Positions 33,705 to 43,044 of a DNA stretch of 64,000 nt are shown here, piece by piece; within the stretch, counting starts at the first letter, position 1, and every line of letters starts with the position of its first letter. This DNA is from an uncultured Clostridia bacterium. Lineage in GTDB: Bacteria; Bacillota; Clostridia; TANB77; CAG-508. The notes under the pieces are model-generated. The model saw nothing but the letters and a program-made list of their open reading frames with translations, did not search any database and was not told where the DNA came from. A program made the position numbers and the translations under genes. The stretch covers positions 1 through 64,000 of the forward strand of contig CANPVM010000006.1 of assembly GCA_947581805.1 (NCBI GenBank), written 5' to 3'.

Positions 33705-34904
33705 TTATTGTTTTACTATTTCTATTGCTTTTTGTAATTGAGTGTCATTTTCTTGTTCTATACTATAGAAATTTTCTCCGTCTGGTAATTCTACCTCTAT
33801 ATCTGGTGTAATTCCAATTTTATGAATAATATTGTGTTTTGGAGTATAATATTCGTTTGTAGTTAATTTAATGCCGCTTCCATCGGTTAAACTAAATATG
33901 GTTTGAATAATTCCCTTTCCATATGTTGTTGTTCCTATTATTGTTACATCGTCCCTATTTTCTTTTACAGCTGCTGCTAATATTTCAGATGCACTTGCTG
34001 TATTTTCATTTACTAAGATAACAATTGGTACAGTGATGTTCTTATCTTTTTTGGCTTTTGTTATTTCTTCTTTTTTGTCTTTACTTGCCGTAATTAATAA
34101 TGTTTTATCTTTTTCTACCATCATATCTGCAATATCAAGTGCTTCATCAACAATTCCTCCTCCATTATTTCTTAGGTCAATAATAAGTGAATTTATTGTT
34201 TCTGTTTTTTCTAATTCTTCCCATTTTTGCTTAAATTCATCATATGTTCCTTCATCAAAAGTAGCAATTTGTATATATCCTATTTTATTTTCTAATATTT
34301 CTGCTTCTACATGATTGATTTTTACTTCTCTTCTTTCTACTTCTATGGTAAGGACTTGCTCTTCTCTTAAAATTTCTATTTGTACTTTCGTTCCTTCTTT
34401 TTGTTTTAGAGCACTTGAAGCTTCACTTAGTTGTTCTCCTGTATAAGCTTTTCCATCTATTTTTGTGATAATATCCCCTGCTTTTATTCCTGCTTCTTCC
34501 GCTGGTGAACCTTTCATTGGCATTAAAACAATAATTTGATTAGTTGCTGCATCATTAGCAATATATACTCCTATTCCTACATATTTTCCTATTGCCTCTT
34601 GCATATAGTCTTCCATTTCTTCTTTTGTGATGTATTCTGAATATTCATCATTTAAACCTGCTATATAACCTTTAATAGCAGATTCTAACATAGCATCTTC
34701 ATTAACTTCTCCTAAATAGTTTTCTTCTACAAATTTGCGAAAGGTTTGGAATGTTCTTCCAATGCTATCTGTGGCAATATATTTAATTTTACCGTCTCCT
34801 AGTGTATGATACATAGTGGCTGATGTAATAATGAATGTAATGACTGCCGTTAATAGAATAAGCATGATTGTCTTATAAATTTTTTGTATTTTTTCTGATT
34901 TCAT
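33705..34904 (-). CDS. ctpA: C-terminal processing peptidase (S41)
   Basis: A 399-residue carboxyl-terminal protease. It has an N-terminal membrane anchor (residues 10-32), a PDZ domain (about 100-190, with GSPAEEAGIKAGDII) and an S41 catalytic domain with serine in TASASEIL (about 308) and lysine in TYGKGI (about 333). It is exported and probably cleaves envelope proteins; in this order it may process components of the FtsEX-EnvC cell-wall system. It closes the minus-strand run ftsE-ftsX-M23-M23-ctpA. Confidence 0.93.
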   Translation of the reverse strand: MKSEKIQKIYKTIMLILLTAVITFIITSATMYHTLGDGKIKYIATDSIGRTFQTFRKFVEENYLGEVNEDAMLESAIKGYIAGLNDEYSEYITKEEMEDYMQEAIGKYVGIGVYIANDAATNQIIVLMPMKGSPAEEAGIKAGDIITKIDGKAYTGEQLSEASSALKQKEGTKVQIEILREEQVLTIEVERREVKINHVEAEILENKIGYIQIATFDEGTYDEFKQKWEELEKTETINSLIIDLRNNGGGIVDEALDIADMMVEKDKTLLITASKDKKEEITKAKKDKNITVPIVILVNENTASASEILAAAVKENRDDVTIIGTTTYGKGIIQTIFSLTDGSGIKLTTNEYYTPKHNIIHKIGITPDIEVELPDGENFYSIEQENDTQLQKAIEIVKQ

Positions 34905-35072
34905 AGTTTCCTCCTAAGTTTTACCTTTTCTTACAGTATACTCTTTTTTACAAAAATTAGAAGTTAGAACAACAAAACTTATTCTAACTTTTGTTACTAA
35001 TCGTTTTTTATTTGAAATGATTAGGAATGCAATAAAATATTTATAAACAAAATATTTTTTATTCGTTATTTT

Positions 35073-36221
35073 TTAATTTGCTCCTTGTACATAAGGAAGT
35101 GGATTTACTGGTGTTCCGTTTATTCTTACTTCAAAATGTAAATGTGGACCTGTAGAAACTCCGGTTGAACCAACTTCCATAATTAAGTCTCCTTTTTTCA
35201 CTTCTGTTCCTACTGTTGTTAATATTTTTTGACCATGTCCATATAAAGTAGAAATTCCATTTCCGTGATTAATCATAACACAGTTTCCATAGCCTCCATA
35301 ATAACTTGCCATAGAAACAATACCATCTGCTGCTGCAATGACAGGTGCACCAAATCCAGCATTTCCAATATCAATTCCTGTATGTGATTTTGTTACTCCT
35401 TGAATAGGATGCTCTCTCATTCCAAAATTTGATGTAATATATGTACCACTTTTTGCAATTGGCCATAACATGACACCGCCTGTATATTCTCCATCATAAA
35501 CATACCCATTTGCTGCAAGTTGAATTAAATTTTCAATTCTTTGCTCTTCGTCTTTGTATTCTTGAATTTTTTGTTGTAATTGTTTTTCCTCTTCTGACAA
35601 TTTTTCTATTGCATTTTGTTCAACAGTTTTATTATTTTGCATAATGACTTTGGTTTGTTCTTGTTTTACTTTTAATAATTTTAATTCTGCTTTTTCTTTT
35701 TCTAATTGTTCTTTTTTTACCTCTACTTCCTCTTTTTGTTGTTTCACATTTTTTAGTAAGTTACTATCGCTTTGTACTATTTCTTCAATGAAACAATAAT
35801 TGGATATAAATTCCATTAAACTTGCAGAATTTAATAATAATTCTAAATAAGAAACACTTCCACGCTCATACATAACGACTAACCTTTTTGCCATTAGGTC
35901 CTGATTTTTGTTATAAGTTTTTTGTATTGTATCTAGTTCTTCCGATGTTTTTGTTACTTTTTCTTCTAAATCTACTAATTGTGTATCCATTTCTGCAATT
36001 TGTTTTTCTGATTCTCTTATTGTGTCATCTAGTTCTTGTATTTTAACTACTGCTGCTGATAATTCATCTTCTACATATTCTAGTTTTTTTTGTGCTTCTT
36101 CTTGTTTGGCTTGATTTTCTTGCTTTTGTTCTTCTAAGCTTTCTGCCCTTATAGTAGGCATAAAGAAAAAGCATGATAGTAATTGAATAAGAATTAAAAC
36201 TGAAATTACTTTACTTTTCAT
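35073..36221 (-). CDS. EnvC-like coiled-coil M23 protein (second copy)
   Basis: A 382-residue secreted protein with a signal peptide (residues 1-25), a long coiled coil (about 30-235) with repeated Glu/Gln heptads, and a C-terminal LytM/M23 domain (about 255-380). Zinc ligands are in SHTGIDIG and GPHLHFEV; all are present, so catalytic activity is possible. It is a paralogue of the neighbour 36240-37439 and, with it, likely the periplasmic partner of FtsEX. Confidence 0.9.
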   Translation of the reverse strand: MKSKVISVLILIQLLSCFFFMPTIRAESLEEQKQENQAKQEEAQKKLEYVEDELSAAVVKIQELDDTIRESEKQIAEMDTQLVDLEEKVTKTSEELDTIQKTYNKNQDLMAKRLVVMYERGSVSYLELLLNSASLMEFISNYCFIEEIVQSDSNLLKNVKQQKEEVEVKKEQLEKEKAELKLLKVKQEQTKVIMQNNKTVEQNAIEKLSEEEKQLQQKIQEYKDEEQRIENLIQLAANGYVYDGEYTGGVMLWPIAKSGTYITSNFGMREHPIQGVTKSHTGIDIGNAGFGAPVIAAADGIVSMASYYGGYGNCVMINHGNGISTLYGHGQKILTTVGTEVKKGDLIMEVGSTGVSTGPHLHFEVRINGTPVNPLPYVQGAN

Positions 36222-36239
36222 ACTTTCCCTCCTTATTTT

Positions 36240-37439
36240 TTATGATTCTACGGTAGCTCCTGCTGCTAAACTATAGCCACCACCTAAGTAATCTAACGGA
36301 TTTAATGGTGATACATTAAAGAATCCTGAAATAGAGCTTGCTCTTCTTAATTCAAAATGTAAGTGTGGTGCTGTACTAGAACCAGAATCTCCTGATTGTG
36401 CGATTACTTGTCCTTGACTTACATATTGTCCGTAAGATACTTTAAAAGCATTTAAATGTCCATATAAACTCATATAATTATTTCCATGAATAATGATAAT
36501 ATAGTGTCCATAACCACTTGGGTTTTCTAATGGGTAAGCATAACCAGAAGCAGTGGCATAAACATTCTCCCACCTTGCACCAATATCAATTCCTTTATGC
36601 TTTCTACCCCATCTGTTTTTTACAGTAGAAGTAACAATTCTGTTGTTACATGGCCATATAAAGCTTCCATCAAAATGAATTCCAGCCGAACCTCCATTTT
36701 TATTTACATCTTGTTCTACTTTTTTTAATTCTTCCGCAATTTGTGCTTCAATTTGTGCTAATTGTTTATTTTTTGCATCAATTTGACTTTGTAGTTCTTT
36801 TTCCTCATTTGATAATGCATCTGCTTTTTTCTGTCTTTCTGCCTTTTGTGATTTTAATAAATTGTTTTTGGTTTCTCTTTCTGCTTTTGCACTATCTACT
36901 TTTGCTTTTTCCTCTTCTAATTGTGCCTTGGTATTTTGAATTTCTTCTTGTTCCTTTTTAATATTAACTAATAAATCTTTATCTGACTGTGTGATTTGTT
37001 CTAATAAGTAATAATTAGAGATAAAATCAATAATATTTTTAGAACCAAATAGTATGTCTAAAAAAGAGGTTTCTCCTTTTTCATACATAACTACTAATCT
37101 TTCTCCCATTAATTCCTTATTTTTTTCATATTCTTTTTGTTTTTCATCTATTTCTTTTTGTTTTTGAGTAATTGATTCTTGTAATGTAGAAATTTCTTTT
37201 TCTAATTCTTTAATTTGCCCTTGTACTTCTTCAATAGAAGTATCTAAGCTGCCAATTTCTTGCATTTCTTTACTCAACTCTTCTTTTACTTGTTGTTGCT
37301 CTCCTTTGGCATCTGAAATTTCACCTTCTACTTCACTTTTTTTGTCATTTAAATCACTAATTGTACTAGCATAAGCAGGAAATAAACTACTTCCTAATAA
37401 TAGAATACTAAGTACCAACGGCACAATTTTTTTCTTCAT
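36240..37439 (-). CDS. EnvC-like coiled-coil M23 protein (first copy)
   Basis: A 399-residue exported protein (signal peptide residues 1-24, ending PAYA) with coiled coil (about 30-240) and a C-terminal M23 domain (about 260-375). Zinc-site residues are in KHKGIDIG and APHLHFEL. It lies immediately downstream of ftsX (31-base gap), which fits the known FtsEX-PcsB/EnvC arrangement in which ATP hydrolysis by FtsE drives a coiled-coil hydrolase outside the cell. Two adjacent copies suggest duplication. Confidence 0.9.
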   Translation of the reverse strand: MKKKIVPLVLSILLLGSSLFPAYASTISDLNDKKSEVEGEISDAKGEQQQVKEELSKEMQEIGSLDTSIEEVQGQIKELEKEISTLQESITQKQKEIDEKQKEYEKNKELMGERLVVMYEKGETSFLDILFGSKNIIDFISNYYLLEQITQSDKDLLVNIKKEQEEIQNTKAQLEEEKAKVDSAKAERETKNNLLKSQKAERQKKADALSNEEKELQSQIDAKNKQLAQIEAQIAEELKKVEQDVNKNGGSAGIHFDGSFIWPCNNRIVTSTVKNRWGRKHKGIDIGARWENVYATASGYAYPLENPSGYGHYIIIIHGNNYMSLYGHLNAFKVSYGQYVSQGQVIAQSGDSGSSTAPHLHFELRRASSISGFFNVSPLNPLDYLGGGYSLAAGATVES

Positions 37440-37469
37440 TTTTTTAACCTTCCTTTATTCTTATGTTTT

Positions 37470-38372
37470 TTATACTTCTAAGTATTTTCTCATCGAGATA
37501 ACACTTCCTAAGCTTCCTATTCCAATTCCTAATAATAAATAAACTGTTACGACTAACTTGAATATTTCATTAAATGATAATAATGTAATTGGAAGCATAT
37601 TAGTGATAGCCGATTCCATAATTTTGTTGGTAACAAAATTATAGCCTAATCCTAAAATAAGAATAGAAATCATAGCTGCAATAATTCCTATCATGATACC
37701 CTCTATAATAAATGGCCACCTAATAAAATTATTTGTTGCTCCTACATATTTCATAATCGAAATTTCTTTTCTTCTAGCATGAACTGTTAATTTAATTGTA
37801 TTTGCAATAATGAAAATAGAAATGATAATTAATAAAATTAAAATTCCTAGTGATATCCATTTTATTCCATTTGCCACATTTACTAAAGTATCAATAACTT
37901 TGTCTCTCATTTCCACATTTTTGACGTTGTCAAATTGCTCAATTTGTGTTTTTACCTCTGTACTTTTTGATAAATCTGTTAAAGTAACAACATAAGATGC
38001 AGAAAGTGGATGTTCTTCAATGGTAAATGGTTCTAATAAATCTTCACTGCCCCCTAATCGTTCTACCATATCGTTAAAAGCTTGGTCTTCTGATACAAAT
38101 TCTGCTTTTGCTACGTAAGGAATATTTCTAATTTGTTCTCCTAATACTCTAATTTGTTCTTCCGTTGCTCCCTTTATCATTAAAGCTTGCATTCCTTGTG
38201 TTGATTCAATTTCCTTTAACATATAGTTGACATTTTCACCAATTAAGAAGAATAATCCAAAAATTAACATTGTTGCACACATAATCATTAAGGAAGCACC
38301 TGTTGATTTTTTATTTTTTAGAAAGTTTCGAAATCCTTCTCCTATTAAATAACCTAATACATTATATCTCAC
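37470..38372 (-). CDS. ftsX: Cell division ABC permease FtsX
   Basis: A protein of about 300 residues with the FtsX layout: cytoplasmic N-terminal helix, TM1 near residue 25, a large extracytoplasmic loop, then three TMs at the C-terminus (NTIKLTVHARRKEISIMKYVG motif between TM2 and TM3). The start is a GTG overlapping the end of ftsE by 11 bases with AAAAAAGGTGG upstream, giving MRYNVLGYLIGEGFRNF, which matches the family start. Translational coupling to ftsE means the frameshift in ftsE also affects this gene's translation. Confidence 0.92.
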   Translation of the reverse strand: MRYNVLGYLIGEGFRNFLKNKKSTGASLMIMCATMLIFGLFFLIGENVNYMLKEIESTQGMQALMIKGATEEQIRVLGEQIRNIPYVAKAEFVSEDQAFNDMVERLGGSEDLLEPFTIEEHPLSASYVVTLTDLSKSTEVKTQIEQFDNVKNVEMRDKVIDTLVNVANGIKWISLGILILLIIISIFIIANTIKLTVHARRKEISIMKYVGATNNFIRWPFIIEGIMIGIIAAMISILILGLGYNFVTNKIMESAITNMLPITLLSFNEIFKLVVTVYLLLGIGIGSLGSVISMRKYLEV

Positions 38373-39049
38373 TATTATACCCACCTTTTTTATCATCTCT
38401 ATCAATAATTCCATTATCGATATGAATTACTCTTTTTTTCATACGGTCTACAATATCTTTTGCGTGTGTTGCTACCACAACTGTTGTTCCTCTCATATTA
38501 ATATCGTTAAGTAATGTCATAATGTCCCATGCTGTTTCTGGGTCTAAGTTTCCTGTAGGTTCGTCTGCAATTAGCATAGAAGGATTGTTAACTAGTGCTC
38601 TTGCTAAAGCTACTCTTTGTTGCTCTCCACCAGATAGTTCATTAGGATACATTTTTGCTTTTCCACTTAAACCTACTAGGGAAAGTACCATTGGCACTTG
38701 ACGTCTAATATGTTTTGGAGTTGCCCTTACAATATACATAGCAAAAGCCACATTATCATATACTGTTTTATCTGGTAATAGTCTGAAATCTTGAAATACT
38801 ACTCCCATACTTCTTCTTAAATAAGGAACTCTTTTTGGTTTTAAAAAAGTAGTATCTTTTCCATTAATAATAACATTGCCTGAAGTAGGATTTTCTTCTT
38901 TTAATATCATTTTAATTAAGGTAGATTTTCCGTGAGCCTGATGTTCCTACTAAAAAAGCAAATTCTCCTTTTTCTATTTTAAAATTAGCATTATGCACAG
39001 CCTCTGTTCCTGTGCTATATGTTTTGCTTACATTTCTAAATTCAATCAT
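38362..39049 (-). CDS. ftsE: Cell division ATPase FtsE, read across a +1 frameshift at CGGA
   Basis: The ATG at 39049 opens MIEFRNVSKTYSTG... and runs to LVGTSGS (codon 39), then reads CGG at codon 40 (38932-38930), followed by KIYLN and a stop. Skipping the C gives GKSTLIKMILKEE, completing the Walker A GTSGSGKST. The rest is intact (signature LSGGEQQRVALARALVN, Walker B MLIADEPTG, H-loop VVVATHA). The joined 228-residue length is exactly typical. The downstream frame starting at MILKEE would lack Walker A altogether and could not bind ATP. It is followed by ftsX and two EnvC-like genes. Confidence 0.9.
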
Positions 39050-39261
39050 GTTTTTAAACTCCTTGTTTATCGCCTATTTTCGTCAATTTTTTATAAAATA
39101 AGATGCGATTGTATCTTTTCTACTTAATCATACCAATAAAACAAATTATTTGCAATAGTTTTTGAATAAAAAAAGCTTGTAATTTATGGCACTTTTTGTT
39201 TATATATCTGCTTTTCTTCCCTTTTTTTCTTTTTTTAAAATTCACAAAAAATTCACAAAAG

Positions 39262-39289
39262 AAAACTCTCTCATGTTTGAGAGAGTTTT
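39262..39289 (-). terminator. Terminator after split transketolase
   Basis: AAAACTCTC-TCAAACATG-AGAGAGTTTT stem on the minus strand immediately after the stop codon. Confidence 0.85.
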
Positions 39290-39292
39290 GCC

Positions 39293-40222
39293 TTATTTTT
39301 TTACTTCTTGTATGATATTTTCTGCTGTGATTTCATAGTATGTCATTAATTCTTCTGCTTTTCCTGACTGACCAAAAGTATCTTTAATTCCCATTCGAAT
39401 TACTTTACAAGGATATTCTTCAGCGAGTACTTCACAAACACTAGAACCTAAACCTCCAATAATGCTATGGTCCTCGATTGTGATAATTTTTTCCGTTTCT
39501 TTTGCACATTTTATAATCATTTCTTTATCTATTGGTTTGATTGTATGCATATCAATAACGCGTACTAAAATTCCTTGTTTTTCTAATTCTTCTTTTGCTT
39601 TTATGGCTTCAAATACTACATCTCCTGTAGCTATAATAGACGCCTTCGTTCCTTCCCCTATTTGCACTGCTTTTCCTATTTCAAAGTTTTGTTCTTTTTC
39701 ATACATAATAGGAGTAGCCAATCTTGATAATCTCATATAAACAGGTCCTTTTATTTTTGCCATTTCTCTTACGGCCCATTTCGTTTGCGTATCATCACAA
39801 GGGCATAAAACTGTCATATTAGGAAGTGTTCTCATTAATGCTATATCTTCTAACATTTGGTGAGTTGCTCCATCTTCTCCTACGGTAACTCCACTATGTG
39901 TAGCACAAATTTTTACATTTAAGTTTGGATAACAAATACTATTTCGAATTTGATCATAGGCTCTTCCTGCTGCAAATACAGCAAACGTACTTGCATAAGG
40001 TATTTTTCCGCAAGTAGCAAAACCTGCTGCTGTGCTTAACATATCTTGTTCCGCAATCCCCATATCAAAAAATCTTTCTGGGAATTGCTTTGCAAATAAA
40101 TTTGTTTTAGTTGCCGTTGAAAGATCTGCATCTAATACCACAATGTTTTCATTTTCTTTGCCTAATTCTAATAAAGCTTCTCCATAACTTTGGCGAGTTG
40201 CCACTTTAATTTGTTCGTTCAT
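39293..40222 (-). CDS. Transketolase, C-terminal (pyrimidine/C-) subunit
   Basis: A subunit of about 309 residues with the pyrimidine-binding domain (GIAEQDMLSTAAGFAT, HSGVTVGEDGATHQ) and the C-terminal domain (IITIEDHSIIGGLGSSV). It completes the enzyme with the N-terminal subunit encoded 31 bases upstream. Start MNEQIKVATRQS has AAAAGGAG upstream. Transketolase moves two-carbon units between sugar phosphates with thiamine diphosphate. Splitting into two genes is normal for many Firmicutes. Confidence 0.93.
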   Translation of the reverse strand: MNEQIKVATRQSYGEALLELGKENENIVVLDADLSTATKTNLFAKQFPERFFDMGIAEQDMLSTAAGFATCGKIPYASTFAVFAAGRAYDQIRNSICYPNLNVKICATHSGVTVGEDGATHQMLEDIALMRTLPNMTVLCPCDDTQTKWAVREMAKIKGPVYMRLSRLATPIMYEKEQNFEIGKAVQIGEGTKASIIATGDVVFEAIKAKEELEKQGILVRVIDMHTIKPIDKEMIIKCAKETEKIITIEDHSIIGGLGSSVCEVLAEEYPCKVIRMGIKDTFGQSGKAEELMTYYEITAENIIQEVKK

Positions 40223-40253
40223 GTCATTCTCCTTTTTATTATATTTTCTAAGC

Positions 40254-41072
40254 TTATTCAAGTTCCTTCATTGCTATTTTATATTCTTCTTCGCTTGGTG
40301 CTTTTCCGTGCCATTCTGCCTTATTTTCCATGAAGGAAATTCCTTTTCCTTTTATGGTTTTTGCTATTATAATTGTTGGTTTTCCTTTTGTCATTTTTGC
40401 CGTTTCAAAACCATCGATTAATTGTTCTATATTATGCCCATCTACCATGATTGTATGGAATCCAAAACTTTTCCATTTTCCTTCTATATTTTCTAATCCT
40501 TTTACTTCTTCTACTGTCCCATCAATTTGTAGACCATTATAATCTAAAATAACACACAAATTATCTAAATGGTATTTACTAGCGCTCATAGCAGCTTCCC
40601 AGATTTGCCCCTCTTCGATTTCGCCATCACCAAGCATACAATATACTCGATATCCATCATGATTTAGCTTTGAACTAAGTGCCATTCCATTCGCAACTGA
40701 TAATCCTTGTCCTAACGAACCTGTTGTCATATCAATTCCTGCTAATTTATTCATATCTGGGTGTCCTTGCAATTTAGAATGAATTTTACGAAATGTTTTT
40801 AATTCTTCTTTTGCAATGAATCCTCTTTCTGCTAAGCATGCATATAATGCTGTTGAACAGTGTCCTTTTGATAAAACAAAACGATCTCTTGCTTCATCTT
40901 TTGGTTCTTTTTCATTAATATTCATCTGGTTAAAATATAATACTGTTAAAATTTCTGTGCAAGAAAGCGAGCCTCCTGGATGCCCTGATTTTGCTTCATA
41001 CACTTGGTTTATAATATTCTTTCGAATTTGTTTTGCTATTTTTTCTAATTCTTTCGTATCTGTTATTTTCAA
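40254..41072 (-). CDS. Transketolase, N-terminal (thiamine diphosphate) subunit
   Basis: A subunit of about 272 residues carrying the PP-binding domain. The ThDP motif is GDGEIEEGQIWEA, with LSKGHCSTALYA and HPGGSLSC near the N-terminus. The start is a TTG with AGGAGG seven bases upstream (first residues KITDTKELEK). It precedes the C-terminal subunit on the same strand. Both subunits are of normal length. Confidence 0.93.
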   Translation of the reverse strand: MKITDTKELEKIAKQIRKNIINQVYEAKSGHPGGSLSCTEILTVLYFNQMNINEKEPKDEARDRFVLSKGHCSTALYACLAERGFIAKEELKTFRKIHSKLQGHPDMNKLAGIDMTTGSLGQGLSVANGMALSSKLNHDGYRVYCMLGDGEIEEGQIWEAAMSASKYHLDNLCVILDYNGLQIDGTVEEVKGLENIEGKWKSFGFHTIMVDGHNIEQLIDGFETAKMTKGKPTIIIAKTIKGKGISFMENKAEWHGKAPSEEEYKIAMKELE

Positions 41073-41236
41073 AATGATTCCTCCTTTTCTTAAGGTTATT
41101 TTATATTTAATTATCTTTTTTTGCAATAGTTATTTTATTTTTATATAAACAGACGAGAATGTATCATATTTTTGAAGTGAGCTACGTGTGGGGACCGACA
41201 AGGTATAGTCTGTTTGTACATTCAATATTTTTAACC

Positions 41237-41830
41237 TCATTGCAAATAATCTAAAGGATTTACATATTCGTCATCAATACGAAATCCTATATGTAAGTGA
41301 CAACCTGTGGTTGCTCCATTGGTGGGCTTTCCATTTTCATCATGGTATGTATTCCCTTTTACGCCATAAACATATTTTGGACCTACTGTAGCAATGATTT
41401 GTCCTTGTTTTACGACATCTCCTACTTGTACTAAAAATATCGGAGAAACATGGCAATATGTGATTTTCATATTTTCGTTACTTAACGTTATTGTATAACC
41501 TCCACCTCCTAAAAAGCCAGTATAGGTAATTTTTCCATCTATTGTAGCAATTAACACGGTGCCTTCTGGTGCTCCTATATCTAAGCCTTTATGGTATGAT
41601 GAGGCACCAGCTGTAGGTGATGTTCTTCTTCCAAAATAAGAAGTAATAGTAGTATACCCTGGAATTGGCCATGCAAACCCAGAAGAACTAATAACTATCC
41701 CTCCTTGTTCTATTAGCTTTAGCATTTCTTCCTTGAAAGAAATAGGAATAAAAAAACAGCAAATAAAAATAACAAAAATAGAAAGTAAGGCAATGAAATA
41801 ATAATAAAGTTTAAAAAAAGAGCCAAACAT
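41237..41830 (-). CDS. Membrane-anchored M23 peptidase
   Basis: A 197-residue protein with an N-terminal membrane helix (residues 8-30) and an extracytoplasmic M23 domain (about 55-195). Zinc ligands: SYHKGLDIG and GCHLHIGF. No coiled coil, unlike the EnvC-like pair. In spore formers, small membrane M23 proteins include SpoIIQ-type factors; that assignment is only a possibility. It is followed after about 70 bases by the imperfect inverted repeat near 41147-41217. Confidence 0.8.
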   Translation of the reverse strand: MFGSFFKLYYYFIALLSIFVIFICCFFIPISFKEEMLKLIEQGGIVISSSGFAWPIPGYTTITSYFGRRTSPTAGASSYHKGLDIGAPEGTVLIATIDGKITYTGFLGGGGYTITLSNENMKITYCHVSPIFLVQVGDVVKQGQIIATVGPKYVYGVKGNTYHDENGKPTNGATTGCHLHIGFRIDDEYVNPLDYLQ

Positions 41831-41867
41831 AAAATTCCTCCTTTATGTTTAAGCCCCTATTTATTTA

Positions 41868-42275
41868 CTAAAATACGAAAAATTTACTAATAAAAAAGTT
41901 TAAGATAATAACAATAACGGTTACCATTAATTTAGAAATCATTTGTGGCATTGGTGTTAAAAATAGTAGGTAACATCCTATCCACTCTACTACCATGGTA
42001 AATGCTCTTCCAGACATAAATTTTAAGAATTGCATTGTTTTGTCTTTTAAATTTTGTGCTTTAGAATGAAATACTAAATCTTTGTTGGTTATATAGGCAA
42101 AAATAACTGCAAGTAAAATTGCTATGGTATTTGCTATATTTTCTTCCCAATGAATAAAATTGGTTAAGAGATAGAAAGATAGCAAATTGATAACTGTTGT
42201 TAATATTCCAAATATACCATATAAAATAACTTCTTTTGTAAATATTTTTTTTACTATTTGTATGATGTTTTCCAT
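41868..42275 (-). CDS. GtrA-family membrane protein
   Basis: A protein of about 135 residues with four membrane helices and the GtrA signature (KEVILYGIFGILTTVINL at the N-terminus, ANTIAILLAVIFAYITNKDLVF in the middle). GtrA proteins are thought to flip polyprenyl-phosphate-linked sugars. Start is the second ATG (MENIIQ) because ATGGAG provides the ribosome-binding site. No glycosyltransferase is adjacent; the GT39/GT2 genes lie some 17-20 kb away. Confidence 0.85.
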   Translation of the reverse strand: MENIIQIVKKIFTKEVILYGIFGILTTVINLLSFYLLTNFIHWEENIANTIAILLAVIFAYITNKDLVFHSKAQNLKDKTMQFLKFMSGRAFTMVVEWIGCYLLFLTPMPQMISKLMVTVIVIILNFFISKFFVF

Positions 42276-42302
42276 TTTTAACTCCATTTATTTTTATAAA
42301 AA

Positions 42303-42345
42303 GGTTAGTAATAAAAAACGTTTTTGCTTTTTATTGCTAACCCCT
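42303..42345 (-). terminator. Terminator after tRNA-Trp
   Basis: GGTTAGCAATAAAAA / TTTTTATTACTAACC stem, 10 bases after the tRNA. Confidence 0.8.
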
Positions 42346-42352
42346 ACTTTGT

Positions 42353-42427
42353 TGGCAGGGGTAGTAGGATTCGAACCCACACAGGCGGTTTTGGAGACCG
42401 ATGTGCTACCATTAACACTATACCCCT
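42353..42427 (-). tRNA. tRNA-Trp(CCA)
   Basis: Minus strand: acceptor AGGGGTA/TACCCCT, anticodon loop CTCCAAA (CCA), T loop TTCGAAT, discriminator G and encoded CCA. Confidence 0.96.
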
Positions 42428-42433
42428 ATTTTT

Positions 42434-42460
42434 GTGCTAAGACATTTTTTATCTTAGCAC
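42434..42460 (-). terminator. Terminator after the pseudopilin-like gene
   Basis: GTGCTAAGA / TCTTAGCAC stem with a T-rich loop, between the 42510 gene and tRNA-Trp. Confidence 0.7.
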
Positions 42461-42509
42461 ATTTTTATTTATTATGCAAGTATTTTATTCATAAATTTAT
42501 GCTTTTGTT

Positions 42510-42980
42510 TTATATTTCACTAAAAACTTCTGGTAACCTATAATGCGTTTCATTATTATAAACCATTCCTTTTGGATAATAAATAGTATGAGATTGTTCA
42601 TTAATAATATAAACATCTAATAAATCTGTAATTGGCTCAGTTTCTTCTTTTTGTAATATTTTTTCAAAATCTGCACCATAATTCAAATTTACATGCAACT
42701 TATTGATATCAATGACATAGTATTTTTCATTATCATTTATATTTTTACTTTCTTCTAACATACTGGTACTTGTAAATTCATTGATTATTGGTAATTTTTT
42801 TTCTACTGCATAATATTGATCTATTTCTTCTTTTAGACTTCTTATGTCGGTTTCAAAATTTGCTTTTTTCTTTTGGTCTCCATATGGATTTACATTAATT
42901 GATACCGTAAAAGTTAAAATGATTAGAATAACTACCGTTATAGTTAATGTAATTAATGTCACTGCTTTTTCACTTTTCAT
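42510..42980 (-). CDS. Pseudopilin-like single-helix protein
   Basis: A 156-residue protein whose first 35 residues (SEKAVTLITLTITVVILIIL) copy the type IV pilin/pseudopilin N-terminal helix of Clostridia. The usual Gly-1 and Glu+5 are replaced (A before VTLIT, T at the Glu position), so prepilin peptidase processing is uncertain. The remainder is an extracytoplasmic soluble domain without an obvious family. It is not next to any pilus assembly genes. A TadZ-like ATPase (5382) is present in the window but far away. Confidence 0.65.
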   Translation of the reverse strand: MKSEKAVTLITLTITVVILIILTFTVSINVNPYGDQKKKANFETDIRSLKEEIDQYYAVEKKLPIINEFTSTSMLEESKNINDNEKYYVIDINKLHVNLNYGADFEKILQKEETEPITDLLDVYIINEQSHTIYYPKGMVYNNETHYRLPEVFSEI

Positions 42981-43016
42981 AGCTATATTTCTTCCTTCCT
43001 TTATTTTTTATACTTT

Positions 43017-43040
43017 AAAAGGCACCTTAAAAAGTGCCTT
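43017..43040 (-). terminator. Terminator after divIVA
   Basis: AAGGCACTTTTTAAGGTGCCTT hairpin plus T-run on the minus strand. Confidence 0.8.
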
Positions 43041-43044
43041 ATTT

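Noticed and set aside
39293-41072. Transketolase in two genes, at first suggesting another frameshift
   Set aside because: Each half has its own ribosome-binding site, there is no CGGA at the junction, and split transketolase is standard in Firmicutes.
41147-41217. Inverted ends AAACAGAC/GTCTGTTT after the M23 gene with GGGGACCGAC inside
   Set aside because: Stem is short with a long loop and no T-run; cannot be separated from chance or a degraded repeat.
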